From positions 38,407,934-38,471,933 of the forward strand of contig NC_080670.1 of assembly GCF_030247195.1 (NCBI RefSeq): a DNA stretch of 64,000 bases. Direction: 5' to 3'. Made by a program: the position numbers and the translations under genes. The DNA is from Topomyia yanbarensis (taxonomy: Eukaryota > Arthropoda > Insecta > Diptera > Culicidae). Within the stretch, counting starts at the first letter, position 1, and each line of letters begins with the position of its first letter. Below the pieces are notes generated by a model. The model was given only the letters and a program-made list of their open reading frames with translations, was not told the origin of the DNA and did not search any database. Shown here one piece after another: positions 41,639 to 52,286 of this stretch.

Positions 41639-41729
41639 TGGTTTGTTTTTTGTTTGGCTACAGGTAGACTGTAGCGGATGATCCCAAAGTTGTAAGTTAT
41701 TTATTTTTAAGCGATTGTTGATGTGAGCG

Positions 41730-41735
41730 AATAAA
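41730..41735 (+). promoter_or_regulatory. Polyadenylation signal of the first Osiris gene
   Basis: AATAAA lies 92 bp after the TAA stop codon, followed by a TG/T-rich stretch (41750-41770) that fits a downstream element. Confidence 0.65.
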
Positions 41736-41739
41736 TTAT

Positions 41740-43273
41740 TTTAGTGACGAGATTTGTTGTTTTGTTGAACAGTTACTAATAGTGTTTTTTTTTATTTTTA
41801 CTCGATAACAAAAACTACATGAAAAATATTCTGACCGTAGGTTGATCAAATAACCGATTAGGCTTCTTCAAAAGAATACTAATAAATCGGAGAAAGCCCA
41901 ATTGACGAGATGCCAAGCATTATTTTTCTCCAACAAGTTTGAGGAATCGATAAGGAGAGCCCTCGTAGAGACCTACTCTGGGCATACATTCTAATTGATT
42001 CAATATTAAAAATGAATCAATTCAAATATTTCTCGCTTTCATTGGACACATTGTAATTCCGCACTTCTCTAAAAAGTATGTATCGATGCTTCCTTGGCTA
42101 AAACAAGAACGCTAGTGGAGAGATTTTATTGGAACAAAGCCATCACATCTTTGGTATCATGTTTTACCGAATTCATGCGGGAAATTATAAGGAACATCAA
42201 TTGATTTCGTGAGATTTAAACTACTCTTTATTGAAACCATGATTGGCAATCCTCGCTGCCGCAAGGATAAAAAAATACAAACCACGAGAAATCTTACCCA
42301 ATAGGTGGGCGTTTCAGAAATCTGTGTCATATTGCCCAAGCCCCCTTTGTCAAAAACTGTCATACTTAAGTTGCCACACAAGTGTTTGGTTCCACACTTT
42401 CAATTGAAATGTTCCGGAACAGCACCCGCATTGTTCGGCAACACTGCTAACACAGTTTCCATTCAATTTGCCACACTTCACTAAATTTCCAATCGAAATA
42501 TAATTGGAATGTCTTTTTTGCGGGATATGTAAATAATAAGCGTAACTATACAATAGAAAACTCATTCCACTATTTTTGATTTATTAGTCCTATTTTTTTA
42601 CAGATCAATAAATAAATAAATTAGATTTGTGTGTCCATAAATAAATAAATAACCTAACACTAGATAGAGCTTCTTCCTACAGCGAACGACGTTTCAAACG
42701 ACCTGAAATAAATTACGTAAGTGTGCATGCGTCTTTTTTCTCAAAGCACGGCTTCGAAATGTTTGACCAAAGCAAAAGTTGATCCTAGGCTGTAGATGTG
42801 CAGTGTATTCGATAGAACCTAAATCGCGTACTCTCAGTAACTATTTTAACGGCATTTTCCGACACCTGATAACCCTTTTCAGTTCACTAGTCTACTGCTG
42901 CATTCCTCCTACTAGATATAATCAGTTAAAATTAATGCTACGACAAACACGAGTGTTCCAGAGCTAGATTGTATTGCGGAAGAAATTGACTTAATTTTGC
43001 TAAACATCATAAATTCATCCACTCCCGGCTATTTACTATTTACATCATTGAGTGGCAGTCAATAAATTTGTTCATCGATCCTAATGCGTTGGGTCGGTAT
43101 GCTACCCGACACACGCACAGTCAAATGGGGTTCGTCACATTCGTAATCCGGAGGTCCGTGTTTCGTTGGTCCCTGTTTCGATTCCACATCCCTATCTGCA
43201 TCACGGGCGATTGAGCTAAGCGTGCACGATTCTGTGATGGGGAGCTTGGCTGTCGGCTGTCTTGGGCACGTTA
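41740..43273. other. Intergenic / putative 3' UTR of the minus-strand gene
   Basis: AT-rich sequence with no supported gene. The right part (about 42580-43273) probably includes the 3' UTR of the minus-strand exon at 43274-43424. A minus-strand AATAAA lies at 42580-42585. Short TAAA tandem repeats occur at 42607-42650. Confidence 0.45.
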
Positions 43274-43424
43274 CTACTTCTTCTTGTCAATGTTGATTGT
43301 ACAGAGCGAGTAAAGCTGCCGGCAATCGCGCTGGTCCTGGCCATCGCGTGCCGCCTGCACATACCGGTAGAACCGAATCACGGCTCCGTTCGTTGAGGTG
43401 GGCTTCTGCAGTTCCGAGGCGTCC
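43274..43424 (-). CDS. Terminal coding exon of an unrecognised minus-strand gene
   Basis: On the minus strand a strong 3' splice site opens this 151-nt exon: branch-point-like CTAAC, a pyrimidine run and TTTCACCAG. One base completes a split codon, then 49 sense codons and TAG follow. The peptide starts DASELQKPTSTNG, continues VIRFYRYVQAARDGQD and CRQLYSLCTINIDKKK, and is hydrophilic with two cysteines near the end. GC content (about 58%) is far above the flanks. I do not recognise the protein. It lacks the AQxLAY ending, so it is not an Osiris C-terminus. Upstream exons should lie at higher coordinates, but I could not identify them before the foldback element at 43848. Confidence 0.65.
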
Positions 43425-43847
43425 CTGGTGAAAGGTTAAAAAAAGGCGGAAAGAAAAGCGTTAGTTGGCGTTTACTTTTTTCGCTGCGGTGATTGCATAC
43501 TGCTAGGCGTTTTCGCACTCCGTGCAGTGTTGTCAGTTATACAGATTTATGGAGATCTTTTCATATTTATTTTTGAAATATTTAAACTTATTGTGCGATT
43601 AAGTACGGATGACTGTTTTTTATTTTGTAAAAGTACAGGTTGGTTAGAATCTTCTTTTTATTAATTTGGCAGATTCGTTGTTCTCTGGTAGTATTATTTT
43701 CTTTTACATTCAATATGTACGTATATATTTGACACACATTCTGGTTAAAATATAAACACTATAAACTTCAAATAAAGCATTATTTAAATATTCTTTATAC
43801 TGATAGTATATTCTTTTTTCCTTTTTTATTTCGACTATGTTAGTCAC
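43425..43847. other. AT-rich sequence, probably intron of the minus-strand gene
   Basis: Apart from the acceptor signals next to 43424, nothing recognisable is seen. A run of TTTTTATT-like sequence leads into the foldback element. Confidence 0.4.
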
Positions 43848-44536
43848 ATTTTCTTTTTTACATTTTAACGACATTCAATTAGCTAGAGATTACTGGGTAG
43901 GGAATGTTATGAAAATTAGAGCCATAGTACTCAAGTGAGAACAAGGATATGAAGCATACAGATCGGAAAACTAGAAGCGGCATGGTTATTAGAACAGGCC
44001 TAATACCTTACGGGCTTAACTTTTGTCTTCTGCTGAGGGGGGTCGAGCTTAGGCAGCATAACTACGAATCACTCGAGCTCACCAGCATGTGTCTTGGCAT
44101 AGACAGACTTGTCCATCTTTACCGTGACAACCGACAAAAGAAAACCCACGCAAGATCACCACTGAAAACCTGTCGACGATTAGCATCAATCAATGATGAT
44201 TGCTAGCATGTGTTCTGATATAGATAGACGTGACCATCTTTACCGTGACAACCGACACGGTTGTCACGGTAAAGATGGACACGTCTATCTATACCAGGAC
44301 ACATGCTGGTGAACTCGGGTGATTCGTAGTTATGCTGCCTAAGTTCGACTCTCATTAGCAAAAGACAAAGATTAAGCCCGTACGATATTAAGCCTGTTCT
44401 AATAACCCTGCCACTTCTAGTTTTCCGATCTGTTTACTTCACATCCTTGCTCTCACTTGAGCTCTAATTTTCATAACTTTTCCTACCCAACAATATCTAG
44501 CTAATTGAATGTCGTTGAAATGTAAAAAAAGAAAAT
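43848..44536. mobile_element. Foldback element with ~280-bp inverted arms
   Basis: The left arm (43848 to about 44140, starting attttcttttttacatttta) is matched in reverse complement by the right arm (about 44258-44536, ending gtaaaaaaagaaaat). Matching phrases include acgacattcaattagctag, gaaaactagaagcgg, gcataactacgaatc and catctttaccgtgacaaccg. A second partial copy of the inner arm at 44207-44254 forms a near-perfect palindrome centred at 44256. No coding sequence is present. This fits a foldback/MITE-type element, or a locus transcribed as a long hairpin RNA. Confidence 0.85.
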
Positions 44537-45825
44537 TGCTTCCTCCAAATTTCGGCGATACAATTGACATTGAAGATACGTACGCGAGTTTGCTATACTC
44601 ACAACAGGGATTTTGACGATCTTGGGCTCTTGCCTTGTCTGAGTTAATTTTCAAATATACTGCCATTTCGAAATCCAAGAGGATGGCTCAAAATTAAATA
44701 TGGTGATTTATCATATAACGGGAAAGATGTCGAAAGATCCAAGAATCATGTTCATGACTAAGCTATAATCCAAAATGGCAGACTTAAATTCAAGAATGCT
44801 GTTTCCATGATTTTTAGCAGGGCCGCCGAGAGGGGAGAAGGTGACCCGGAGTTGCAAAGGCGCCCGGATTTGGTCAGAGACTATCATATCGAACAAATAT
44901 AATGTCGATTAAATTTGATTTAATAATACAGATAAAATTTCAATATCTTGGGTTTGATGTAATTAGGATAGCTTCTCTCATAAGAAATTATAAATTGAAG
45001 CATCTTGAAAAACAAATATATAAATTGAAGTTTTTTTTAAACTGCTGGCAATTAACTTGATCAGATTTTTTTAGATCTCTTAGAAACTAAAAAAATTAAT
45101 CTTAAGAGTTATTTTGCATTGACTATATACAAATTGTTTTTCATTCATTTTGACGACGGCCCAAAGTGTTGTTTAGTCAAGGTATTTGTTTGCACAACGA
45201 AATAACGACGTTGCAGCTGACAAGGTCAATAACGAAGGAAAGTTTTTACATTTGTCCATTGCAAAAATTTAATTTATTTATTATTTATTTTTTTCATTTC
45301 GGTATTACTTATTGTGTTAAGAAAATCATATAGGGCAGAAGTAATTATTTAAAAATGCATTTTGGCTAGATGATAATTCAAATTGCAAAAGACCGATTTT
45401 TTATTTCTGTCTTAAGGAATACTTTTGAGATTAAAATAAACATTTAAGCATTGCTCCAGTATTGGTTCAGTGATTGGCCATTCAAACAATCAAATTGTGG
45501 TTTGAACTTGTTCAACTCTATAATAGATATTCCTCTAGTAGCTCAGATGATAGAAATTATACAATAAATTTAAAAAGGCCGTTTATGGCGATAATCTAGG
45601 CTAACAATTCACATGTCGTGTGAACAAAAACAGGTATGGATCTTTTATTTCTTTCATCATAACTGCTGGATGTTCGTTTGTTCAGGTTTCCGGACAAAAG
45701 ATTTAGCTGGTCACAGCAAGGGGTGATGTTCTAGCAAATTCAAGTTTTATTTCGCCAATAAATTCGTCCGAAAACTAAAGATCTGGTAAGAAATTTGCAG
45801 CTGCGCACTCAAAACTAAGCTTTTC
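44537..45825. other. Intergenic sequence without recognised genes
   Basis: AT-rich. Around 44660 there is one isolated fragment resembling the ~105-bp repeat of 38330-39470 (gccatttcgaaatcc). A GC-rich island at 44815-44880 has no recognisable content. Confidence 0.4.
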
Positions 45826-46041
45826 TTGGGGGAAATGTACTGGCCAAATTTGGTAAGTTGCCACTACTGCTGGGAGGTATCACAATGGAACCGTGACAAG
45901 ACGGTGGATTTCGTCCAAAAGGATTTCAATGCACCCTTCACCCACTCGAAAAGTACTGGACAATTGTATAACGAAAGTTATGCCTCTGCTGTCCAATCTC
46001 CACTTTTGGCGGGTTATGAGGGATTAGTTGTAGAATATTAA
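45826..46041 (+). CDS. Short open frame, unknown, possible gene fragment
   Basis: This frame of 71 codons has higher GC than its flanks. It contains KTVDFVQKDFNAPFT, LYNESYASAVQ and ends YEGLVVEY before TAA. The balanced residue use suggests real or recently decayed coding sequence. I recognise no domain and see no clear splice sites or promoter. It could be a pseudogene or an exon, with the upstream part beginning before the first ATG. Nothing functional can be said. Confidence 0.25.
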   Translation: MGEMYWPNLVSCHYCWEVSQWNRDKTVDFVQKDFNAPFTHSKSTGQLYNESYASAVQSPLLAGYEGLVVEY

Positions 46042-46273
46042 AAACACGACCGGCATTACTGCGTAAACCTCATCGCAACATTCACCTTTATTATACAAAT
46101 ATACATAACTTGTAATCATAATGTTGAATAAATTCGACGTTGAAAGTTGAAAATTCTAGGAAAACGCAGAAAAATCACTATTTTGAATATATCAATGTAA
46201 TTTAGTTAAATTATCATATTTTTTTTATCAAAACAAAAATTTGAGCAGCAGAGGGTTTAAGAAAACTATAAAG

Positions 46274-46432
46274 ATGACTAAGTACGCTACACAATTGAAT
46301 CGTTGTTGGAAAGAAACGGCCGCCGAGGTTGATCACTCCATTGTACGGGAGATGATAGAGGAAATTTTCAAGAAAGTCCGCGAATTTCTCCGTACGCCGT
46401 CGTACTACAAATTTTTGCAATTTGTTTTATGA
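46274..46432 (+). CDS. Short open frame, unknown, 52 codons
   Basis: It starts ATGACTAAG (MTKYATQLNRCWKETAA) and ends YYKFLQFVL before TGA, with ATAAA-like sequence just after (caataaac at 46439). GC content is near 45%, against under 30% in the flanks. The middle (VREMIEEIFKKVREFL) looks helical and amphipathic. No family is recognised. It may be a retained fragment of a larger protein or a pseudogene. Confidence 0.25.
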   Translation: MTKYATQLNRCWKETAAEVDHSIVREMIEEIFKKVREFLRTPSYYKFLQFVL

Positions 46433-46959
46433 AAGTACAATAAACTATCTTCATTTTGAATAAATTACATTTTTAGTACTACAAATCAATCACGAGAAAC
46501 ACCTTTTTTATGTGTCCGGATTCTAAGTCGAACAGATTTGAACAACTTACATTTATGTAGATATGCAACCTTTTTATTTTTTAGATAATAGAAAACTTTA
46601 TGCTCTTATTCATCGTCATTGGTCTTATCTGTAGTCGATTGGTGCTTAAAAATATGTTGGTCCAAAAAAAAACCAAAAAATAAGATGAATTAACTTTTAG
46701 GTTACGATATTTTTCATATCTCGCTACGATTTTCTATGGATTTTCAAAGTATCTGTTTTCGAGCCATCGAATTGAGTCTTGCCAAATTCGGTAAATAATT
46801 GTTTAAATTACACAATCGATAAAAATCCACAAATCGTAAACGATCATGCTGTTTTAAAGCTTGAATTTCGTTCGATCAAACAGCAAACTTTCTTTGGAAA
46901 TTGGTCCATGGTTTTTTTTGATAATTTAGTTTTTTGTTTTCATCTAAATCCCTAACTTT
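46433..46959. other. AT-rich intergenic sequence
   Basis: I see nothing gene-like here. A-runs and T-runs become longer towards the T-rich tract that begins near 46960. Confidence 0.4.
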
Positions 46960-48090
46960 TTTCATTTGATCCATTTTTTGAGGTTTTTTCACATTTTTAT
47001 GTATTTTTCTCTTTTTTCTTCTATAGTTTCTATTCTTAGAAAATTTCTATTTTATCCATTTGTGTACTTTTTCCATTTTGCATTTTGTTCCATTTGAAGC
47101 AGTATTTTTAACATTTTTACTATTATTCCCATTCTGCCTTTATTCTATTTTCTTTATCTCTCCATATATATTTGTTTTGCTTTTTGCTAGTTTTCTTATT
47201 TAAAGTTTCTCCTTTTTGCATTTTATGCATTTTGTTCCATGTTTTATGGTTTAAATCATTTTTCCACTGTTTCTGCCATTTTATTTGTTTCTGATTTATC
47301 GGTTTGTTTTATTTATTCCATGCTGTTTTGCTTCCTCTGGTATTTCACTTTTCCATTATCTTCAATTCTACATTTTGCAATTTGGCAGATTTTGTTCTAT
47401 ACGTCATTTTTGTTTATTTTTCACTTTTATTGTTTTGCCATTTTCTTGAGAATATACAAATTATTTTTCATTTTTCGTATCCCCAGCTATTTTAATTCGG
47501 AATCATGCTGAGCTTTTTATTTTGCCAGCTTTTAAATTTATTTTACGCTTGTTTCACTTCTTCAATTACTTATAGAATTTTCCTTAATTTCTTCTACACT
47601 GTGACGTTTTTAGCTTTTTCCTATTTACTAATTTTCGTTCATTTTCTTAAATTTCTTTATTTTTCTTGCCATCATTTTTCGTCAATTCCATTTGTTATTT
47701 TATCCATTCCTTGCAAATTTCTAACATCTATCTTTAGCATTGTTTTATTTCTTCCATTTTTGTAATTAGTCTGCAGAGTTGCATTTATCCACTTTTTTGC
47801 TTTAATTCGTAAATTATTCGATTTGTGTATGTTAGTTCTGTCTACACATTTTTTTTGATTTTGTCAATTTTTGTTTCATTGTGCCATTTCAACCTTTAAA
47901 TTTTTCATTATTTTATTCTCTTTTTCTTTCAGATGTTTCTCCATTTCGATCATTTGTTCATTTTTAACATAAATATATCTTTTACTCATTCCCTTCCATT
48001 TTAGTCGCTTTAATTAATATTTTATCCCAAATTTATTCTTTTCCTTTATCCACTTCTTATGATTTTTTTAATTTGGTATATATGTATTTC
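46960..48090. repeat. Degenerate T-rich tract in the CATTTT orientation
   Basis: It is composed mostly of diverged words such as tttttcattttt, ccattttg and catttttaac. It looks like decayed satellite in the same orientation as the large array at 1-36540, but has no fixed period. It runs into the assembly gap at 48091. The open frames here (Phe/Leu/Ser-rich) are compositional. Confidence 0.5.
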
Positions 48091-48590
48091 NNNNNNNNNN
48101 NNNNNNNNNNNNNNNNNNNNNNNNNNNNNNNNNNNNNNNNNNNNNNNNNNNNNNNNNNNNNNNNNNNNNNNNNNNNNNNNNNNNNNNNNNNNNNNNNNNN
48201 NNNNNNNNNNNNNNNNNNNNNNNNNNNNNNNNNNNNNNNNNNNNNNNNNNNNNNNNNNNNNNNNNNNNNNNNNNNNNNNNNNNNNNNNNNNNNNNNNNNN
48301 NNNNNNNNNNNNNNNNNNNNNNNNNNNNNNNNNNNNNNNNNNNNNNNNNNNNNNNNNNNNNNNNNNNNNNNNNNNNNNNNNNNNNNNNNNNNNNNNNNNN
48401 NNNNNNNNNNNNNNNNNNNNNNNNNNNNNNNNNNNNNNNNNNNNNNNNNNNNNNNNNNNNNNNNNNNNNNNNNNNNNNNNNNNNNNNNNNNNNNNNNNNN
48501 NNNNNNNNNNNNNNNNNNNNNNNNNNNNNNNNNNNNNNNNNNNNNNNNNNNNNNNNNNNNNNNNNNNNNNNNNNNNNNNNNNNNNNNNNN
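48091..48590. other. Assembly gap of exactly 500 N
   Basis: A run of 500 N, a conventional length for a gap of unknown size. The left flank is T-rich low-complexity sequence and the right flank begins in a short tandem repeat of a probable LTR element, so a collapsed repeat is the likely cause. Confidence 0.95.
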
Positions 48591-48628
48591 TGGCTATACC
48601 CGTCTACAGCGGGGCCGTTCTTTGCGAT

Positions 48629-48752
48629 TTTTTCGCCTATTCTGGGCAATTTGCAATCACTTTTGCCTATTCTGGGCAGTTTTATTTTCACTTTTTGCCT
48701 ATTCTGGGCAGTTTTCTGTTCACTTTTTTGCCTATTCTGGGCAGTTTTCTTC
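48629..48752. repeat. Tandem repeat of about 32 bp
   Basis: Four units share the core GCCTATTCTGGGCA(G/A)TTT at 48635, 48665, 48697 and 48730 (spacings 30, 32 and 33), separated by T-rich linkers with TTCAC. Read on the minus strand, it follows the LTR-adjacent motif at 48755-48775, so it probably belongs to the leader of that element. The array may continue into the gap. Confidence 0.8.
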
Positions 48753-48754
48753 AA

Positions 48755-49111
48755 GATCCGGCTCGAAGGACCAAATTTATGTTCACGCACTTCGCTACTC
48801 TTCTCACTTTTGGATCTTTCCGAAACACTTTTCTCCTATTTTCACCTGCTGGATCAGGACTTTCTTCTGCATCCACTGCACCTTCCGCTGGAGATCGCGC
48901 GCGAGTATAACGGGTTTGTAGGGAACTTGGGATATCGCGAAATAAAAACGAACTTCGATTGATTTTTCTGCGACCGACACCACTGATTGCTTTTAATTAT
49001 CTGTATTTATTCTATGTTGTTTGTGTACATTTTTCTATGTGTGTTTATGCTGCGGCTGTTTGACAGCTATGTTAAGGTTTGCAGAATCCATTTCTGCTTA
49101 GGGTTTGCACA
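48755..49111 (-). mobile_element. Probable BEL/Pao-type LTR with adjacent leader start
   Basis: On the minus strand, a segment starting TGTGCAAACC (49111) and ending GTGAACA (48780) is followed by taaatttggtccttcgagcc and ggatc (48755-48775). From memory, TTTGGTCCTTCGAGCC just inside the 5' LTR is typical of insect BEL/Pao elements. The LTR would be about 332 bp with TG..CA ends. The internal region is cut off by the gap, so the second LTR and target-site duplication cannot be checked. Confidence 0.5.
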
Positions 49112-49282
49112 GTGGGCAGACTGTGCGAATCGTACGGTATTTTACATTGCATTTTGTATATAATATTCTAGGATTAGTTCAATTCTTCTTAGGGCTAGGT
49201 AAGTATTTACAGATATTTACATTGTATAAAATTTCATTTTCTTTCAGGTTCGTATTGGAGAATTAAAGGTGAGTATTGAACA

Positions 49283-50080
49283 ATGTTAAAAATGTTAAAA
49301 ATGTTAAATATGTTAAAAATGTTGAAAATGTTAAAAATGTTAAAAATTTTAAAAATGTTAAAAATGTTAAAAATGTTAAAAATGTTAAATATATTAAAAA
49401 TGTTAAAAATGTTAAAAATGTTAAAAATGTTAAAAATGTTAAAAATGTTAAAAATGTTAAAAATGTTAAAAATGTTAAATATGTTAAATATGTTAAAAAT
49501 GTTGAAAATGTTAAAATGTTAAAAATGTTAAAAATGTTAAAAATGTTAAAAATGTTAAAAATGTTAAAAATGTTAAAAATGTTAAAAATGTTAAAAAAGT
49601 TAAAAATGTTAAAAATGTTAAAAATGTTAAAAATGTTAAAAATGCTAAAAATGTTAAAAATGTTAAAAATGTTAAAAATGTTAAAAATGTTAAAAATGTT
49701 AAAAATGTTAAAAATGTTAAAAATGTTAAAAATGTTAAAAATGTTAAAAATGTTAAAAATGTTAAAAATGTTAAAAATGTTAAAAATGTTAAAAATGTTA
49801 AAAATGTTAAAAATGTTAAAAATGTTAAATATGTTAAAAATGTTGAAAATGTTAAAAGTGTTAAAAATGTTAAAAATGTTAAAAATGTTAAAAATGTCAA
49901 AAAAGTTTAAAAATGTTAAAATTGTTAAAAATGTTAAAAATGTTAAAAATGTTAAAAATGTTAAAATTGTTAAAAATGTTAAAAATGTTAAAAATGTTAA
50001 AAATGTTAAAAATGTTAAAAATGTTAAATATGTTAAATATGTTAAAAATGTTAAAAATGTTAGAAATAAAAAAGTTTAAA
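49283..50080 (-). repeat. Second array of the 9-bp satellite, opposite orientation
   Basis: About 88 units of AAAATGTTA, the reverse complement of the A-type unit (ACATTTTTA) of the large array. Variants are scattered rather than ordered: AAATATGTT (e.g. 49307, 49386, 49477), AAAGTTAAA at 49599, one GCTAAA at 49645. It is flanked on the right by degenerate A-rich sequence in the same orientation. The frames MLKMLK and KNVKNV here are repeat artefacts. Confidence 0.9.
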
Positions 50081-50815
50081 TTGCACAAAATGTTGAAAAA
50101 GTAAAAAAAGAAATGAAAGCTATTTTTTTTACCAAAGGACATAAATGTAAAATATTTGAAAAATGTAAAGAAAAGCGTCAAAAATATTAAATATTATAAA
50201 TGTTAAAAATAAATACAGTGAAAAGACTTGAAAAAAATATCAAAATGAAAAAAATGTTAAAAATGTGAAAAAGTTGAAAATGTAAAAATTTTGAAAATGC
50301 ATAATGAATAAAATTTTGAAAATGTATAATGTATGGAAAAATGCAAAAATTTAAGAATGGAAAAATGTCATGGTGTATAATATGTAAATAATGTTCAAAA
50401 TTTCAAAAAATGTACTAAATGTAAAATCTACAAATGTAAAACGTTCAAAAAATGTTAAAATGTAAACAATATAAAAAATTTGATAATGTCAAAAATGCTG
50501 AAGATGTAAAAAACGAAAAAAAACAAAAAAAATGTTCAAAATGTAAATAAAAAACTAAAATTGCAATAAGTTTAAAAAATGTCAAAAATTTCAAGGCTGT
50601 AAAAATGTAAAAAAATTAAAAAAGTTATTTTACATTTCTGTATCTTTTGGATTTTTACTTTGCTTACATTTTTTAAATTTTTTGATTTTTTTCGCATTTT
50701 TGACTTATTTTTACGAATGTTACATTATTTTTTTTTCTACCGCTTTTACATTCCTTAAATTTTTAACATATTTTGTGTCTTTTTACATTTTTTGTATATT
50801 TTGCTTATTTTAAGC
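50081..50815. repeat. Degenerate satellite flank with orientation flip at about 50620
   Basis: From 50081 to about 50620 the strand is A-rich with aaaatgtaaaa words. Then, within a few bases, it becomes T-rich with ttacattttt words until about 50815. The flip makes an imperfect inverted repeat. No period is retained. Confidence 0.6.
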
Positions 50816-52149
50816 GATTGTTCTAGCTTCCAAAATCTCTTAGTATTAAATTAGTAGGTTGACCACCGGGAGTGTTGCTACTATTGAATTGAATTGATAA
50901 GGAAGATATTTCGAGCGACAAATGAACAGATTTTTTTGTTTTTTTTTCATTTTTAGATGAAATCAAATATGAAATATTGTTAAGAATAATGACTGAACTA
51001 ATGTTAATAATAATAATTTATAATTTACATAGCTTCACTGCAATTCAACGAACATAATATCCATAATTCTTATGCAAACCTCAAGTTGTCATTTCTCTCA
51101 GGCAAAACAATGCGTATTCCCCAGCATAATGAACTGCGATTTGATTACATTCAAGAGAAGTTTATTTTTAAACTAAAACTGCATTTCAACATCCTTTCAT
51201 CAGTATCATGGCAAATTAACTTGGCCGCCATGATAGACGCTATTCAACCATCAAAAGATTCGAACTGTGGGGTAAAAGTTCCTTTTTGTGGACAGTTAAC
51301 AACTAGAAAATGTAAATTGGTATGCAATTTATTAATATTTCGAACACTATGTTCACACTACAATGTTAAAACAAGTTATAATAATTAGCAATAGCAAAAA
51401 CGTAAATCACTTTGTTTATTTTATGATAATTTTCGCATGTTCCTTGGCACATACTTTATAACATTTGAATCAAAATATCTTCGATACCATACCAAATTCA
51501 TACACCATTGATAAAATGGTTATTTGTATTGTAACCAGTTCAGCTCCTTTCACAGTTGCACAATGAAAGTTTGATTACGGTGTTTGGCTATAATTTTGAG
51601 CGCAACTCTCAACTGACAGCCCGAACGTAGCTATCCTGCGTGCCAACCATTACATTTAACTTTCGTGCATCGTAGCAAATTATTAACCAATAAATCTGTG
51701 AATCCATATCAGCCCTAAAAAAATATTAGGCACAAAAGAAAACAATGTACAGCAGTGCTCTAAACATTCCAAACATATCGTTTGTTTTAGCATATTCAAC
51801 TGTACCTTCTTTCCTCGCTTGCCCCCGGGCAGCAGTAGTTGGGTTGTAAAAGTGTAAGAAAATAAAACCTCCTCCTACGTGACCGAAATCCTCAAGTAAA
51901 TTTTCCTTCGACATATTGTCACTTGGCAGCAGTTCGGACCACCGCTACAATTTGGGGGCAATTGTCGCCTTCCTCCCCCACCACAGCGAAAAAAAAGCGA
52001 CAACAAAACAAATCATTACAACTTCGATTCGTAGGCAACGTTGGCAAGTGCGTGAATATCCGAATCAAAGCGAACTTTTCCGAATCCGTCCGCACATGGC
52101 ACATCCCAATCGACGAAATCGGAAACTATACACGGTTACCGGAAGGTCG
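50816..52149. other. Intergenic sequence upstream of the second Osiris gene
   Basis: No gene supported. The open frame at 51086-51388 has no recognisable protein features. The last ~250 bp (51900-52149) are less AT-rich and likely hold the proximal promoter region. Confidence 0.45.
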
Positions 52150-52157
52150 TATATAAA
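52150..52157 (+). promoter_or_regulatory. TATA box of the second Osiris gene
   Basis: TATATAAA, 137 bp upstream of the ATG at 52287, predicts transcription start near 52180 and a 5' UTR of about 105 nt. Confidence 0.7.
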
Positions 52158-52286
52158 CTGAAGTGATTAAATTTTACACCAGCAAATCGTACATTTCGTT
52201 CCCCGTGGTCACATCGATAGTTAGAGCAGCGGTCAGCTGAGAAAGTTTTTTGTGGTGGAAAAACGCAAGAAAAGTCGTCCTGCAAG

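Noticed and set aside
47239..47765. Phe/Leu-rich plus-strand frames suggesting membrane proteins
   Set aside because: The stretch is T-rich low-complexity DNA. Hydrophobic residues follow from base composition.
48629..48752. CRISPR-like spaced repeat
   Set aside because: Spacers are only 8-15 nt of similar T-rich sequence, there are four diverged units, and the DNA is an animal genome. It is a tandem repeat beside an LTR.
48059..48921. Open frames spanning the run of N
   Set aside because: They exist only because N was read as open sequence.
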